Of a stretch of DNA of 64,000 nt, positions 36,118 through 48,788 are shown in pieces. The position numbers and the translations under genes were made by a program. Source of the DNA: Rhizopus sp. PT2906 (taxonomy: Eukaryota > Mucoromycota > Mucoromycetes > Mucorales > Rhizopodaceae); assembly GCA_025529335.1 (NCBI GenBank), contig JAMYHX010000109.1, positions 36,747-100,746 of the forward strand, written 5' to 3'. The stretch's first letter is position 1. Each line of letters begins with the position of its first letter. The notes under the pieces are model-generated. The model saw only the letters and a program-made list of their open reading frames with translations, did not search any database and was not told the DNA's origin.

Positions 36118-36705
36118 GTGCTCACTTTTTTTTTTTCTTTAGAAATAAGTATAGTTGAAAGAATAGACAGTTGTAAGTCATGTGGCCAACCAGGTCATAC
36201 TACCGCTGCCTCTCGTCTTTGTCCCAACCATGATCACACCATCAAAGAGAGATTGAATACGGCTTTCCCTAACTCGTATCAATTGTATACTGTATCTCTG
36301 ACACTCAAATCTTTCATCAAGTTAGATGAAGAAGACTCGAACAAATTAGAAAGATATCAAGAGAGAATAATCGTACAGTCTTCGTTATTACGAAAGGTTG
36401 TCTATAAAGCACAGCTTTTGATTAACTATTACATATTGGATAACGTAAATAACGTTGAAAACCTCTCAAATGATATATTCGATAAAAATTTCTGGTACAG
36501 AATCTGTAGATTAATATATGGAAATATCAATATTGGTGAAATTCAACGCTTATATCCAAGACTCCCTGAAATTAAGGCAGCCTATAATCATTTGAAAGCT
36601 TTAGATAATGTCAATCTTTTTGTTGAAAAAGCTGACCTTGTAGGTTATGGCCGAATAGTGTTGTCTGCATGTGATACTGTAGCCACTGCTTACAACAATT
36701 TCTAA
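36118..36705 (+). CDS. Unrecognised zinc-knuckle protein, possibly transposon-derived
   Basis: The open frame runs 195 codons, but translation probably starts in an upstream exon: the first residues are encoded by a pyrimidine tract ending TTTCTTTAG at about 36142, a good acceptor. The protein after it has a CCHC-type knuckle, CKSCGQPGHTTAASRLC, followed by CPNH and about 150 residues of predicted helix with no known motif. Knuckle-plus-helical proteins of this kind occur in multicopy mobile families of Mucorales, including large proteins I cannot match confidently. The frame ends in a plain stop, so it is short or truncated. Surrounding repeats favour a transposon fragment. Confidence 0.4.
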   Translation: MLTFFFSLEISIVERIDSCKSCGQPGHTTAASRLCPNHDHTIKERLNTAFPNSYQLYTVSLTLKSFIKLDEEDSNKLERYQERIIVQSSLLRKVVYKAQLLINYYILDNVNNVENLSNDIFDKNFWYRICRLIYGNINIGEIQRLYPRLPEIKAAYNHLKALDNVNLFVEKADLVGYGRIVLSACDTVATAYNNF

Positions 36706-36906
36706 AGACATGAATTTCTGAAATCGTAGGATCGAGGATAAATCTTTCTTTAATGTATTGATCTGCAACAATTGTAATATATTCTGGAATAGAGATGTCC
36801 TTGCTTCGAAAAATATGATACTCATCACAGCACAGATCTGAGATGGTATGGAACGACCGACCATTTTTACACGACTTAATAGTCAACGAGCCACATAGAA
36901 CGTGGT
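36611..36906 (-). pseudogene. Unrecognised coding fragment, minus strand
   Basis: A minus-strand frame from about 36906 to 36700 reads like protein (GSLTIKSCKNG, SDLCCDEYHIFRSKDI, PEYITIVADQYIK) with normal residue composition, while the rest is antisense to the zinc-knuckle frame. It starts after a stop and shows no start codon context. It is likely the end of another decayed mobile-element gene inserted tail-to-tail with its neighbour. Confidence 0.35.
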
Positions 36907-38108
36907 TGTTTCTCGCTTCGGTGAGGACTTAATGATTTCTACAGATAAAAAAAAACATCACTTTGGTCATTTAGCATGTCTGAAAACCAATCCTTCAGCT
37001 GCCCAAATCTATTGACGATCCACTTTCCTATCTTTTGAACTTCGTACCACCAACACTCCTTACCAAGAAAGCAAGGAAATCAATTGATGCCTGACTCATT
37101 TGCTGGCCATCGATATGTGCAATATTACTCGAAATGGGCTACTTAGCTCATTCTCAGTTCCCTGAAGCTTCAAAACATCTTGGTGAACCCTTTGTCAAAC
37201 GTCTTTGTTGTATTCAGTAAAGCTTTTCAGATAGTTAATTATCATCCCTAATACATAATACTTTTACATTTTCTCTTTAATCCCAAAAGGGTTTTTCATT
37301 CCTTCTCACTGCGATATGACCCGGGCAGTACAGCATGAAAATGTTATGTGCTCATTGATCATTAAAAATTATTATCAAATAAAATCTTTCTTTTAATCGT
37401 ATAGTAAAGCATAAGGAATGCACTCATACGCATATATTAAGGGGAATAGAAGAGAGCTTAAATAGATATCCGTTTATTACTAAACATATACTCTGGTACG
37501 AGCTTAATAAGAGAGCGTAGATGTATGTTTAAAATATTATCTTTTTCTTTATTGAAATGATGTTGTCAGATATATATTGTTTTGTCTAGCTTGCATATGT
37601 ACAAAGTTTCTTTTGTTGTTTGTTTATGCTGGTTAAGCCAATAGGAACAGTTCAGATTCAGCGCTCTGTTTATCCAATCATCATCCGAAATTAATTTGTA
37701 TTCGAATGCGTTCCTTTAAAGACAAAAAGAGACGTCTCTTTAAACTAAAGCGTCTCTCTCTCTCCGCTTTTATTTTTAAAAAAGGAGATATAAAAAGTTT
37801 TTCCCCTTCATATGACCTTGAGTTCTTTATTATCTATAAACTCTCTTTCTTTTTTTCTTTCTTTTTTGTTGTTGTTGTATGTAAAGATTGTCATTTATCC
37901 TAATATGGATTTAATGTACTACTTTAATGCACTTTATAAATAAAGATTCTCCTTTAAAAAAAATTTCCCTGCCTTTTCGACAAGTCCCATTTTTTTATTT
38001 CTCAGAAAAAGATTTTTTTCTTTATATAACAACATTCTCTCCCCTTCTTCTTCTTCTCTCTCTCTCTTCTCTTTGTCTCTTTCTCTTTTCTTTGTACTTT
38101 TACCCATA
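36907..38108. other. Non-genic stretch
   Basis: About 1.2 kb with scattered short open pieces, the first ~300 bases perhaps decayed coding sequence, then AT-rich DNA and CT-rich runs (38040-38090) that lead into the next gene. No family was recognised. Confidence 0.45.
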
Positions 38109-38781
38109 ATGCAATCCATCTATGACCAATCATATTCATCATCACCACTTTACAGGTACACACATTCTCTCTTGTATATTCTTTATTTAAACAATCTATA
38201 GAACTCAAAAGACGATACATAAAAAGAAGAGCAAAAAGATCATATTGGGTAGACCATCAAGTAAAGAAAAGATGACAGTAGAAGAATTGAAAGCGTTAAG
38301 TAGACAAGTGAAATTACCAGCAAAAGAAGAAACAGACGACATTGTGTCGATTAGTCGTCATCTAAGACATAATTTAAACAAAGCAAAATACAAAATGATG
38401 GATAACCTAAGACAATCAAATAGTGAAATCTATGAATACCTTTTAAAGAATGATAGTAAAATGTCTTGTCCTTCTTTATCCGATGATGACTGTAGTAGTG
38501 TTAGTAGTAGTAATACAATTGAACCCGCTCCTCCTGTCATCACTGTGAATGATATCGCAAACCTATGCTCAATCCTATATACCCCCATATACAGTTCAAT
38601 GCTGGATTTAAACTTGCTATTGAGACAACAATCGACAGTTGAATCACATCAAGAGAATCTTGAAATTACAGAAGATCAAATCAATTCTTGGTTACAGCGT
38701 GGCGGTGGCGGTACGATTAGCTCAATCCCCTCTTTAGCGACTGATCAAGAATTGGCAGATTTGCTTGATTTCGATAGTTAA
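38109..38781 (+). CDS. Hypothetical protein, 208 aa
   Basis: Two exons (38109-38155, 38202-38781), joined where AG plus A makes an Arg codon. The N-terminus is basic (KKKSKK). A helical region with TVEELKALSRQVKLP and RHLRHNLNKAKYKMMDNLR follows, then a Ser/Asp-rich acidic linker and a C-terminal part with a Gly run and acidic end. No catalytic or binding motif is recognised. The basic helix plus acidic Ser-rich parts would fit a nuclear regulatory protein, but that is a guess. A long CT-rich leader precedes the start. Confidence 0.6.
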
Positions 38782-38906
38782 TTTCAATGTGCGACATGTC
38801 ACTGAAAAGCAGAGCGGTAAATAAAAAAATATTTTTTTTTTCTGCAAAACCTTTTCCCCTTGTCGCTGTCGTTCTCTCTTCTCTCTTTTTTAATTTTTTT
38901 ATTATA

Positions 38907-39785
38907 ATGCGACATATCCGGGGATTACAGATACTGTCCCTTGTAGTATTGTCGCCTTTAATCATTTGCTTATTGGCGCTTTTATCAATACTTGCTTTAC
39001 CCATTTATTCAGTGTTGAAACCTACTTTATCTCGACTTGTGCCAACAAAGACTATTCTATGCTTCTTTATTTTGTTTCTTGTTATAACATTATTTAAGGT
39101 ATGAATATAAAAACAAGTCATATCAAACACATTAATAGCTTAGTGTATTTAGACAAAACGTACTGTCAAAATAAAAGAGCCATTAGAGTTCTATGATCAA
39201 CCTATCACCGAGAAACCTACAAAGAAACAACTAAAAAAGCGTAAACCAAAAAAGAATAAGCAGTACAAGAAAAAGGACAAGCATACAAAGCAGCAAGTAA
39301 AAGATAACAAAATAACTCAACCAGAACAAGACATGGACGAAGAAGAACAAGATATGGAAGAGGAGCAGATAGATGAGCACATGGATGAGGAAGATGTAAA
39401 TTATGCACCCGTTACACCATTGCAAAATTCACCTGAACAAAGTGATAATGAAATGACTGTCAAAAAGAACAACAATTGGTATTCGCCATTTTCAACTGGG
39501 TTAGATTTAGATATTCTACCAAAGTTTACAATGGATCAATACAAGATTCACTCTACCAAGAATGCTTGTACATCACCATTAATACCCAATATATTATATC
39601 ATCATCCTCATCTTCATCCTTCTTCTCCTCCTTCCCCTCCTCTTTCTCATCATCATCATTCTAAAATTGAGTTACTAGAAAATCATCCCTTTATATCCAC
39701 TTCATCCAATCATCATCATCACTACAATAACCATTGGGGTCCCATAGGTGAAAATAAGTCTAAATCCTCGCTTACACTAAAATAA
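38907..39785 (+). CDS. Hypothetical membrane-anchored protein, 274 aa
   Basis: Two exons (38907-39098, 39153-39785). Exon 1 encodes two hydrophobic segments (around LSLVVLSPLIICLLALL and TILCFFILFLVITLF). Exon 2 encodes a soluble tail: strongly basic (Lys/Gln-rich), then a Glu/Asp run, then Pro/Ser/His-rich low-complexity sequence. The topology suggests a small ER or nuclear-envelope anchor with a disordered tail. I do not recognise a family. It lies only 125 bases after the preceding gene in the same orientation, so the spacing is tight. Confidence 0.6.
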
Positions 39786-40534
39786 ATATTGTGTAATTTA
39801 TGCACATGTTTGAATTAACCGTAAAGTAAAATAACAGCATCCTTAAAGGATACAGTTCAGTCTATATGATAGCTTACAGTCTGATTTATCTGATATGATA
39901 AAGTAGGATGTCAATCAATTATACATCAATAAGCCACTCTCTTCTTGGTTCTTTCAGGGCGGATAGAGAGCGAGTTACACTGTAGTTACACTAAATGCTC
40001 ACATGGCAATGTGAACTATGGGTTAATTGTCGTCTCTCCGACTGTGGCCGTGGTCATAGCCCCCCTCTCTTCATTCTCCCCCTCTAACTTTATTCAATTG
40101 TCATAGCTTTAAATATAGAATGACATTGCATGCTTTTAACCACTCTCATCCTTTCAGGAACGAGTCAGGCTGAACATATAATGGCATCTATATTTGACGC
40201 GACAGTCAAGCGGACTTGACATGACTAACACTGACACAATGACTGAAAGTGCCACATCAACAATCAGATGCTCTCAAGCAAATGATGGGGCCCATTATTA
40301 TTACATTTTGTTATTTATACTCTTTTCCCCATTTTTACTACATAAAATAGAGCTGACAAGCTACTGATAAACAGGGCAAATGTCAAATTGGAAATCACTA
40401 TTGAAAAAGACAAACAGCTTCATTGTGGCACTAGATCGCTCTTTTCAGTGGTGCTACAGCCGTCACTGTAACACAATTCATTTCAGATAAAGTGTCACCA
40501 TATCCTTGAGATCTGCCTTTTATTTCAAAGCGTC
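39786..40534. other. Intergenic, nothing recognised
   Basis: About 750 bases between convergent genes. No frame of interest and no RNA gene recognised on either strand. Confidence 0.5.
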
Positions 40535-43500
40535 TTATGCATACAAGAATATTTCACCTTCTGCACAGCCAAATAGTAATAATTGATCCGTTGGTATAAT
40601 ACCAAATGCACTCACTTGCGATTTGATAATCGATGATTTAAACTTGGAAGAGTAAGCTTGAAACTATTAAAAAATAAGTACAAGTCAACAAAACAAAACC
40701 AAAAAAAAGCTTACATCATCATTAATTGGTATAAATGATACTGAATTATTACTGTTGATTGTGATAATTTCATCCTTATAGATATCAAGTGATGTCACAT
40801 CTTGTTGTATAGGAATACTCTTGACAAGTGCTAATCTATTGACATTCCAGCAATAGAGAACATGGTCAGCTGATGCACATGATACAAGTATATCATCTGT
40901 ATAAAACTTCATCTATTCTCAATAGTTAGACTCTTCTTTTATAAATGGAGTGCAAGAAAAAAAACCCCTACCGAAGTAATTTCGCTTTCTCCTCCTTTCC
41001 AGCTTGCCACGAGTGTTCCTGTTCTTGATTCCAGTAATGAAATGGTGCCTGTTGAATATCCAATAGCGATCAACCTTTCTGATGGATTCACAGCGATCAC
41101 TCGAAAGATCGCAGTTGTGCTCAAGCTAGTTTTCCATACATGTAACGCTGTGTGATTATGGGCATCATAAAATCTAGGAAGATATTAAGTATTTAAGCAT
41201 ATTATACGTATAAGCTATCTTACGTCAAATTACCGTCCATTGTGCCTCCGACAAGTTGGCGATAATGGAAGATAGGCTTGACAGATACAATGGGCGATCG
41301 GCCAGTATTGAATTGATGTAGGCCAACGCCTGTCTCTGGATTCCATAACTGAAAATGACATCAACAAGGGGAGGTCATCAGCAGTGTATTTTTCTAACTT
41401 ACATGAATATGTCCATCGCAGCTCGCTACAGTATCGCTCATGGTAGTCAAGAAATGAACATCATGAACAATACCTCGTCTATGCCCGGTATAGGTCATCA
41501 AGCTTTCAGAGAATGGATCGATTTCCCAGTGCTCTATACCCTGATGAACATTCAATGACCATATCTTGACTGTTTTATCTCTTGACCCAGACGCAAACAG
41601 TTTCGAAGGCTCATTCACAGAGAATGATTTGATAGCGCCTGTATGTCCAGCAAATCCTCTCAGTTTCAAATCATTGAATGAAAACTGCATAGACTTTGAC
41701 ATTTCTTCCGAATTAGTAGATAGAAACCGATTCCAATTTCTAAACGCTCACTTCAGTGCCTTTTTTCTTCTTCTTTGGTTTCAACCACTTACTTTATATC
41801 CTCAGATGATGGCTTCCATCTTGTCTTCCATGGCAAGACACTGGTAGGTACTTTGCTCTTTTCCTTTTCATTCGCTTTGGAACCATCTGATTTGGCTCGT
41901 TGATCTGGTGTTCCAAAAGCAGAGCTTGTGTTTCCACCTGCTGATAATGTCGCGTCTTCTGGAGACGTTGTGTCTATAAGAGGCTTTGGAGGGATTCCGA
42001 ATTCGTAAAGGTCTCGTGAGGCATACGCACACAGTTTCTCTTCATCTATATCGTACTTCCATTGACTATCAGTGAGTGAACTGATGGAAGATGTGTCGCT
42101 TTGACTTGATTCAGGTGACGATCGCTTGCCTGGAGATATCCAAGACATCAACTTACTGGATGTCTGTGAGGACTCTGATTTGGCTAAGGACGCAATGGAT
42201 GCTCGATTAGTGATAAATCTGGTTGATGATCGAGATATAGCAGGTGTAGGAGAAACAGCTTGCAGTTGGTTTTCATGAGAGAATTTATCATACATCATAT
42301 TCTCAATAGCTTCACTGTGACCATGACAATAAGTATGTTATATGTATATTATGTTTTTTCTTTACCCTGTTGGAATCATACGATGCATTTTTTCTTTGCC
42401 GACAATAGAGCAAAACTTGAAATAAGCATACATCATCTATTGAAGTACGCTTGGTTAATACATGCACACAACAAGAACAAACACTCACACACCTGATGAT
42501 TCTTTTGAGTATATAACGGTACCAACTCTTCTTCTACCGAGTCTTCTTCATTCAGCACAGAGAAACCAGAGAAATACTTTTGGAGTATAGGAACGACCTA
42601 AAGATGGGAGATGTGAGTTTTTCAAGCACATATAAAATGTTGATACAGACAGTAGAGTCCCAGTCCTGAACAGGTATCTTTTCGCTCACTGTAAGCAAAT
42701 ACTTGATAGTCTTAATGCTAAGCGTTAATCTCAACTTGGAGTCTTCTTTGGATGGTCTTTCATCATCCATTAACGGTTCCAAAAGCAAGTAAAGCGTAGA
42801 TATGAACCCCGACTTGAGCTCTGTCACAACCGCTTCCTTCAACATATACGCCAGCAGTTCTTCAAGCAAAATAAGAATCGAATAGATTGTTCGAGCATTC
42901 TTCATAGTCAGATGGACACGATACGTGTCGATAAGGCTGATCAAGTAGGAATATTGAACCGCTGTAAATGTGGATCCAAATTCGCTCATGATACGAACCA
43001 TGACTTGAATAATGATCGTCCGATCCTGGTTCTCTCGAAGCATGATCTTGACAAGTTGGCGTATGATGTGTTTCGAGGTCAAGATGGGGCCGAGGAAGAT
43101 ACAGATATGAACGAGTGAGTGTGCTGCCATCTCAGCCGTCTTCTTATTCGTTCCTTCCTGTACGGAGAGAGCCTCGAGGTAGCATGGCAGCATCTGCTGT
43201 AAGAATTTTAAAATTCCCAATCGCTTGATAAATTCAAAAATGATCTTGGTATCAAAGAGTATCTTGGGTAAATTGGGTCGTAGTGCTTCAAATAGGGATA
43301 TGATTCGTTTCAATAGGTGCTGAAGAGCCATTTCGGGGCCTAGACGTTGTGCTAGCTTTGGAAACAGGCTTACTGCACCAATTCTTGTCTCAACATGAGT
43401 GAATAGCTGAGAAAAACTAGGAAGAATCAGCATGAAAGCCTTATGGGGGATTAATTCAATAAAGTGTATCTTTTTTGTTTTGTTTTGTTACCTCGTCTTC

Positions 43501-46500
43501 TAATTCACAAATACAATCGATCCATTTATCAGCTAAATACAGCCGTCGCGACCATTCCCTACAGGATTTTTTTTAAAAAAAAAAAAACTTTAAAACATAC
43601 CAAATGGGGAATTATGGGTATATAACTTACGCTTGGTGAAATGCTGCTAAAAACTCATACATCTCAGGTATGGCCTCCGATAAAGGAAAGCCAAGGTCGC
43701 TAGTAGATAAAATTGATTTGGCTGTAGGTCTATCTTCCCAATCATCCGACCTTAATGCAGCGATTACTTTTTTAATGACTACAGGCATCTACGAATGTCG
43801 TATAAGAATCAAACAATGGATATATAAGACATGAACTTGCCTCTGTTTTTTCAAGAGTCACGACGTCCATCCCATTAGACGACGTTTCCTGTTCTGCCAC
43901 ATTCGAATTATTGGCCGTATAGATGTCTTGAATCATATTGCCCAGGCAGTACATATCATACGCTGCACCTATGGCAAACGTGTTCAAGGGCTGTTCTAGT
44001 TTCTCGGTGGGATCAATGCTGTATCGAAAGGGCGACTTGGGATACACGGGATTGACAGAGAGCTCGTTGACTTGCAACTTGTACTTGCTGGAAAAGGCAG
44101 CTAAATGCTCATAATGCTCCAAGTCTTCTATGAAGCAATTATCACAGATGGAGATTGGCATGCGTATGGGTTCGTTGCGTAAGGAAGAGACCAATGGCTC
44201 AGTAAAGGACGAGGGCAAGCTACGACTGGTATCTATAGAAGATGTGGTTGAATGAACAGAGGGTGTTCGGTCTCGGTTCATGGACAAGATACTGTTTGTG
44301 GCCGTCGTCGTTGTTGTTGTTGTCGTCGTCGCTGGAGTGCTTGTGGAGAATGCGTGAAGAGGGGAAGATACAAGTCCGTTTGGATTGTCGTAATGAAAAG
44401 GTGATTGCTTTCGACTGACTGCGATCATGGCGGGTCGCTGTATAAAGGGCTGTTTTATTGCTTGTTCCTTTTCAGTGCCTGCTGCTTGTTGTAATTCTTT
44501 TTTCCCTTTACCCCAATTACATCCTCGCTGTGGATGTTTATCTTTAAATAACTGTATAATACCATGTTTCATAAAACTATTTTGTCCTGCTAGTAAAGGT
44601 AAAGCCACATTCTTGGCATCCACCGCGCCTTTTCCAGTCAAGTCGGTTCCAAACGTCAAATCAATCCAGTGATGTAGATTAGCAGACACGTATTCACTTT
44701 CAAGTGCTTGAGCGTGCTTATAAATAAAGTCTTCAGGTGACGAAGCCCATCTATAGATAATATAAGACATCCTATTCTATGCTTGTTAAAATGGCTTACT
44801 TGGGTATTTGCAAGTCTGGCATATCTGGATGAATGGATTTAAATATAGTTGGATCTGCATAGAATTCGGGTATACATTCATCTGGCGTCCACTGATAGAG
44901 TCGCTGCATGGAAGAAGGATACTCGTTAGGTTCATACTTGGATCTTACAAACTGACAGAGCACGGGTATAGGCGTTCTTCTCGCTTGATATACATAATAG
45001 GTGATATCTGATAAAATATCAGTAATGTGGTGTGGTACAGGACCATCAAATGTAAAATCTAATTGCTCATCGCCTTTATTGATTCTAAATTTGGTATGCG
45101 TAAAGTTGCGCCAGCCGTCCTCGATGCGGTCTCCAGAGAAATCAGTGACCCAGGGCAAGATCGGATGAAAGTTTGGGTCTCCTTCTCGTCGTCCGGCCAA
45201 ATGGTTTAGAGCCATCAGGTAGGAATAGTTTGAAATGTCTCCCTTGACCCATTGGATGACTAAGGGTTCTTCTGGTATGCCTAATTTTATCATTTTGTTA
45301 CAACTAATTTTTGCTGAAGGGAGTGATTATGATTTTTTACTTTTAGTCATCTTTGTCATTTCCTTTTCATAGATCCACTTTCTTATATCTAATGTAAATG
45401 GATAAGTAATTTTGCGCTCATAAGCAATCTCTTTATCAACTTGCCAAAGTCTGCAGGATTAGGTTCATACTCCAACCCGGTTACTTGTATCCATAGATTT
45501 TCATCAATCAATATATTAGAAGCCTTCAAGTTTCCATGCATAATGCCTCGACTGTGCAAGCTTGCGACGACTCTTAGTAATTGATAAGTCACAAATCCCT
45601 TTTTCAATTTTGTGTTGAGCACACCAGGATTGTAAGTAAGTAAATCTTGTAATGTTGTTCCTCGATAAGAAGATAAAAAGTAATACGCGTTTTCTGTTTC
45701 GACCATAGCAAACATATCTGATAGATTCGAATTACAGTTTTCAGTTGTTTCTTGGCTGTCGGATCGCTTCCTTTTCTCAAGAAAGATATGGGTCGTGTTC
45801 TCTCTTGTTTTCTTAAACCAGTTGCATTTGGGCCAAAGTAGGTCAAGTATTCTCTGTATGAAGATCTACTGATATATGTATGAATCAAAACTTTCTGTGT
45901 AAATAGACAAATCCTGTGTACCTCGTGAGTTTCATCTGCTGGATTAAATATTGGCTTGTATACGCCAAAATCATCATTCAACGCTTCGATCTTTTGGTCT
46001 GCCTCCTTTCCTTCTGCCAAGCACTTTAGATAATTCGTGATAGACACGCCGGTCGTCTGCTTTTGATCCTTTAACTCTGAGGGCTCGTAGATGGATAAAC
46101 TAGAAAATACTTTTGCAAGTAAGCGTGTGTGTGTATCAAAAAGAGACAAGTTTTTACCTATTTGCTGTTGATTTAAGTAACAGGTTGACGTATACATTGA
46201 CTGTAGGCGACTGTTTCTGATTAGCTCCACCTTCAGTCGTGATTCGAGAATGATGTGGACTTTTCAGCTCAATAATCTCGGTTGAATTGTTGGTGAGTTT
46301 TTCTATCCAATCCGTGTCGACCTGAGATGAGATTAGCTTTTATTGTTGTTGTTGTTGTTTTTTTTTTTTTTCTATATCGTCATTACCACACAACAAGCAG
46401 CAGAGCCAGCTTTTGCGCCTAGCGGAAAGAAAGGAAAGGCCATGTCTATCTTTAGGTCTTTATATAATAGTTGTTTAAGCTCCTGAGTCTTGAAACTATT

Positions 46501-46506
46501 TTCCAT
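40535..46506 (-). CDS. WDR81-like BEACH/WD40 protein with kinase-like N-terminus
   Basis: I model 18 exons giving about 1,674 residues. Main exons are 45865-45485, 45280-44800, 44750-43841, 43439-42651, 42314-41793, 41739-41403 and 41173-40972, with the last at 40663-40535. An N-terminal kinase-like region includes GIMHGNLKASNILI, where HGN replaces HRD, so it is probably a pseudokinase. The BEACH domain (residues ~310-520) shows NYSYLMALNHLAGRR, LPWVTDF, ITYYVYQARRT and HHWIDLTFG. A helical HEAT-like region follows, and C-terminal WD40 repeats include SGSRDKTVKIW. This is the WDR81 plan, a regulator of endosomal PI3K and autophagy. One intron is GC-AG (43840-43789). The junction near 45429-45485 is ambiguous. 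Confidence 0.85.
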
Positions 46507-46964
46507 GTATTTGTTTATGTGGCAAAAAAAGTTGAAAAAAAAGAAAAAGAGCGTATCCGATCTGGTTTGCGAGCCCACACAGGACAAATTCAACTAGCGC
46601 CAACCGCAACACTTGCTTGTTGTAACACTCTTAAGGCCACTGCTCATATTTATCTTATTGAAAGGGGATATGTTGTTACCTTCTCTACGCTTAGTTTATA
46701 TTTATAATTTATTAATTAAAGTTACAAGATAAAACTTGTAATAAGTGTCAGTTATGTGCACAACCTCACATAGGACGCACTTTGTCTTTACTGCTGTGAC
46801 AGCAACTGGGGGAAATGCATGATAAACATTTAATCTCAGCTGAAGACTCACATCGCAACAGTCACTCAGAAAAAAAATGAATCAATCCATCATCCATCTT
46901 TTTCTCTTTTTTTTTATCTTTATCTTTTTACCACTTATACACAAAGAGGCAACAGGACACACAT
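46507..46964. promoter_or_regulatory. Shared upstream region of WDR81-like and ADE2 genes
   Basis: The two genes start 458 bases apart on opposite strands. The ADE2 side has a long T-rich stretch (46890-46935) before the start. The motif TGACTC sits near 46865-46871 in the reverse sense (gtcactca), weakly like a Gcn4/Bas1-type site, but this is not firm. Confidence 0.4.
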
Positions 46965-48788
46965 ATGAACAGCCAAAAAGTCGGTATTCTTGGTGGTAAG
47001 TTGAATGTGTATTACGACAGAAGCATCAGTCTCACATTATTTTAAAAAAGGTGGCCAATTGGGCCGTATGATGATCGAAGCAGCATCACGATTAAACCTT
47101 CAAGTGACTATTCTTGATGCACCTGTCGACGCACCTGCCAAACAGATCGAATCCACACAAGCGCACATTCACGGCGCATTCAACGACGCCGAAAAGATCA
47201 GAGAGTTGGCTTCCAAAGTAGATGTTCTTACTGTCGAAATCGAGCATGTGGATGCTGATGTATTAGCTGAGATCGAAAGAGAAGGTAAAGTGCGAGTATG
47301 CCCATCTGCCTTTACAGTCAAGACGATCCAAGACAAGTACAACCAAAAGAAGCATCTTCAGTCCCATGGCATCCCTGTCGCTGACTATGTCGAAACGGCC
47401 GATGCTCAAGCTGTCAAGGCAGCAGGTGACAAGTTTGGTTACCCCCTGATGCTGAAGTCAAAGACGATGGCTTATGACGGAAAGGGTAATTATGCCGTCA
47501 AGAGCGAGTCAGATATTGAGGCTGCTGTCAAGGCTTTATCAAAGACCCCTCTCTATGCCGAAAAATGGGCTCCTTTTGTCAAGGAATTGGCCGTCATGGT
47601 CGTTCGTCGTGCCAATGGTGAGGTTCGCTCTTACCCTGTTGTCGAGACGATTCACAAGAACAGCATCTGTCACCTTGTAATCGCTCCTGCCCAGATCAGC
47701 GGAGATGTCGCCAAGAAGGCACAATTGATTGCCGAAAATGCCATCAAGACCTTCCCCGGTGCCGGTATCTTTGGTGTCGAAATGTTCTTGTTGGAAAACG
47801 GTGAGATTCTCTTGAACGAAATTGCCCCTCGTCCTCACAACTCGGGCCACTATACCATCGAGGCCTGTGAGACCTCACAATTCGAAAACCATATGCGTGC
47901 CATCCTTGACATGCCTTTGGGCTCTACTACCATGAAGGTCCCTGCTTCTATCATGGTCAACATCTTGGGATCTAGTTCTGATATGGAAGAATGCTACAAG
48001 CCATGTCATGCTGCCTTGTTGGCTGATGGTGCTACCATTCATTTGTATGGTAAAAAGGAATGCAGAGCTGGTCGTAAGATGGGACATATTACTCTCGTAG
48101 GCGAGTCAATGATGCAAGTACAAGCCAACCTGAAGCCTATTCTCCAAGCAATTGAACCTGATGTTGAGCGTCCATTAAGTTTGAGGCCTCTGGTAGGCAT
48201 CATTATGGGCTCAGACTCTGATTTGCCTGTGATGAAGGTAGGTGCTCAAATCCTCAAGGACTTTGGTATTCCATTTGAACTTTCTATTGTCTCTGCCCAC
48301 CGTACACCGTTACGTATGGTTGAGTATGCCAAATCTGCTGCAGAACGTGGATTGATGGCGATCATTGCCGGTGCTGGTGGTGCTGCACATTTACCTGGTA
48401 TGGTTGCCGCCATGACATCGTTACCTGTTATTGGTGTACCTGTGAAGGGAAGTTCTCTTGATGGTGTTGATTCTCTCTATAGTATTGTACAAATGCCTGT
48501 AAGTATTAGATGAATATAAATGACTCAAGCTGACATGTATAAAAATAGCGTGGTATTCCTGTTGCTACAGTAGCCATTAATAACAGTACGAATGCAGCAT
48601 TACTTGCTATTCGTATCTTGGGTGCATCTATTCCTTCGATACAAAAGAAGATGAATGAGTATTTAAACAAGATGGAAAATGAAGTGATGCAAAAAGTAGA
48701 TAGATTAGATAAAGTCGTAAGTAGATCAAATGCACTATAAACTGGTTCTAACTATCTTTAATATAAAAAGGGTTGGGATGCTTATTAA
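46965..48788 (+). CDS. ADE2: Phosphoribosylaminoimidazole carboxylase (PurK-PurE fusion)
   Basis: Four exons (46965-46995, 47051-48498, 48549-48716, 48771-48788) give 554 residues. The PurK-type ATP-grasp half carries GGGQLGRM near the start, PLMLKSKTMAYDGKGN, and EIAPRPHNSGHYTIE. The PurE half carries IMGSDSDLPVMK, SAHRTPLRM and the GAGGAAHLPGM loop. The protein makes CAIR from AIR in de novo purine synthesis. Start and end microexons are needed for completeness: the first encodes MNSQKVGILG and the last only GWDAY plus stop. Codon use is more GC-rich than in neighbours, as expected of a well-expressed gene. Confidence 0.97.

Noticed and set aside
37706..37903. 65-codon Phe/Lys/Ser-rich frame
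   Set aside because: AT-rich low-complexity sequence without a plausible start or domain.
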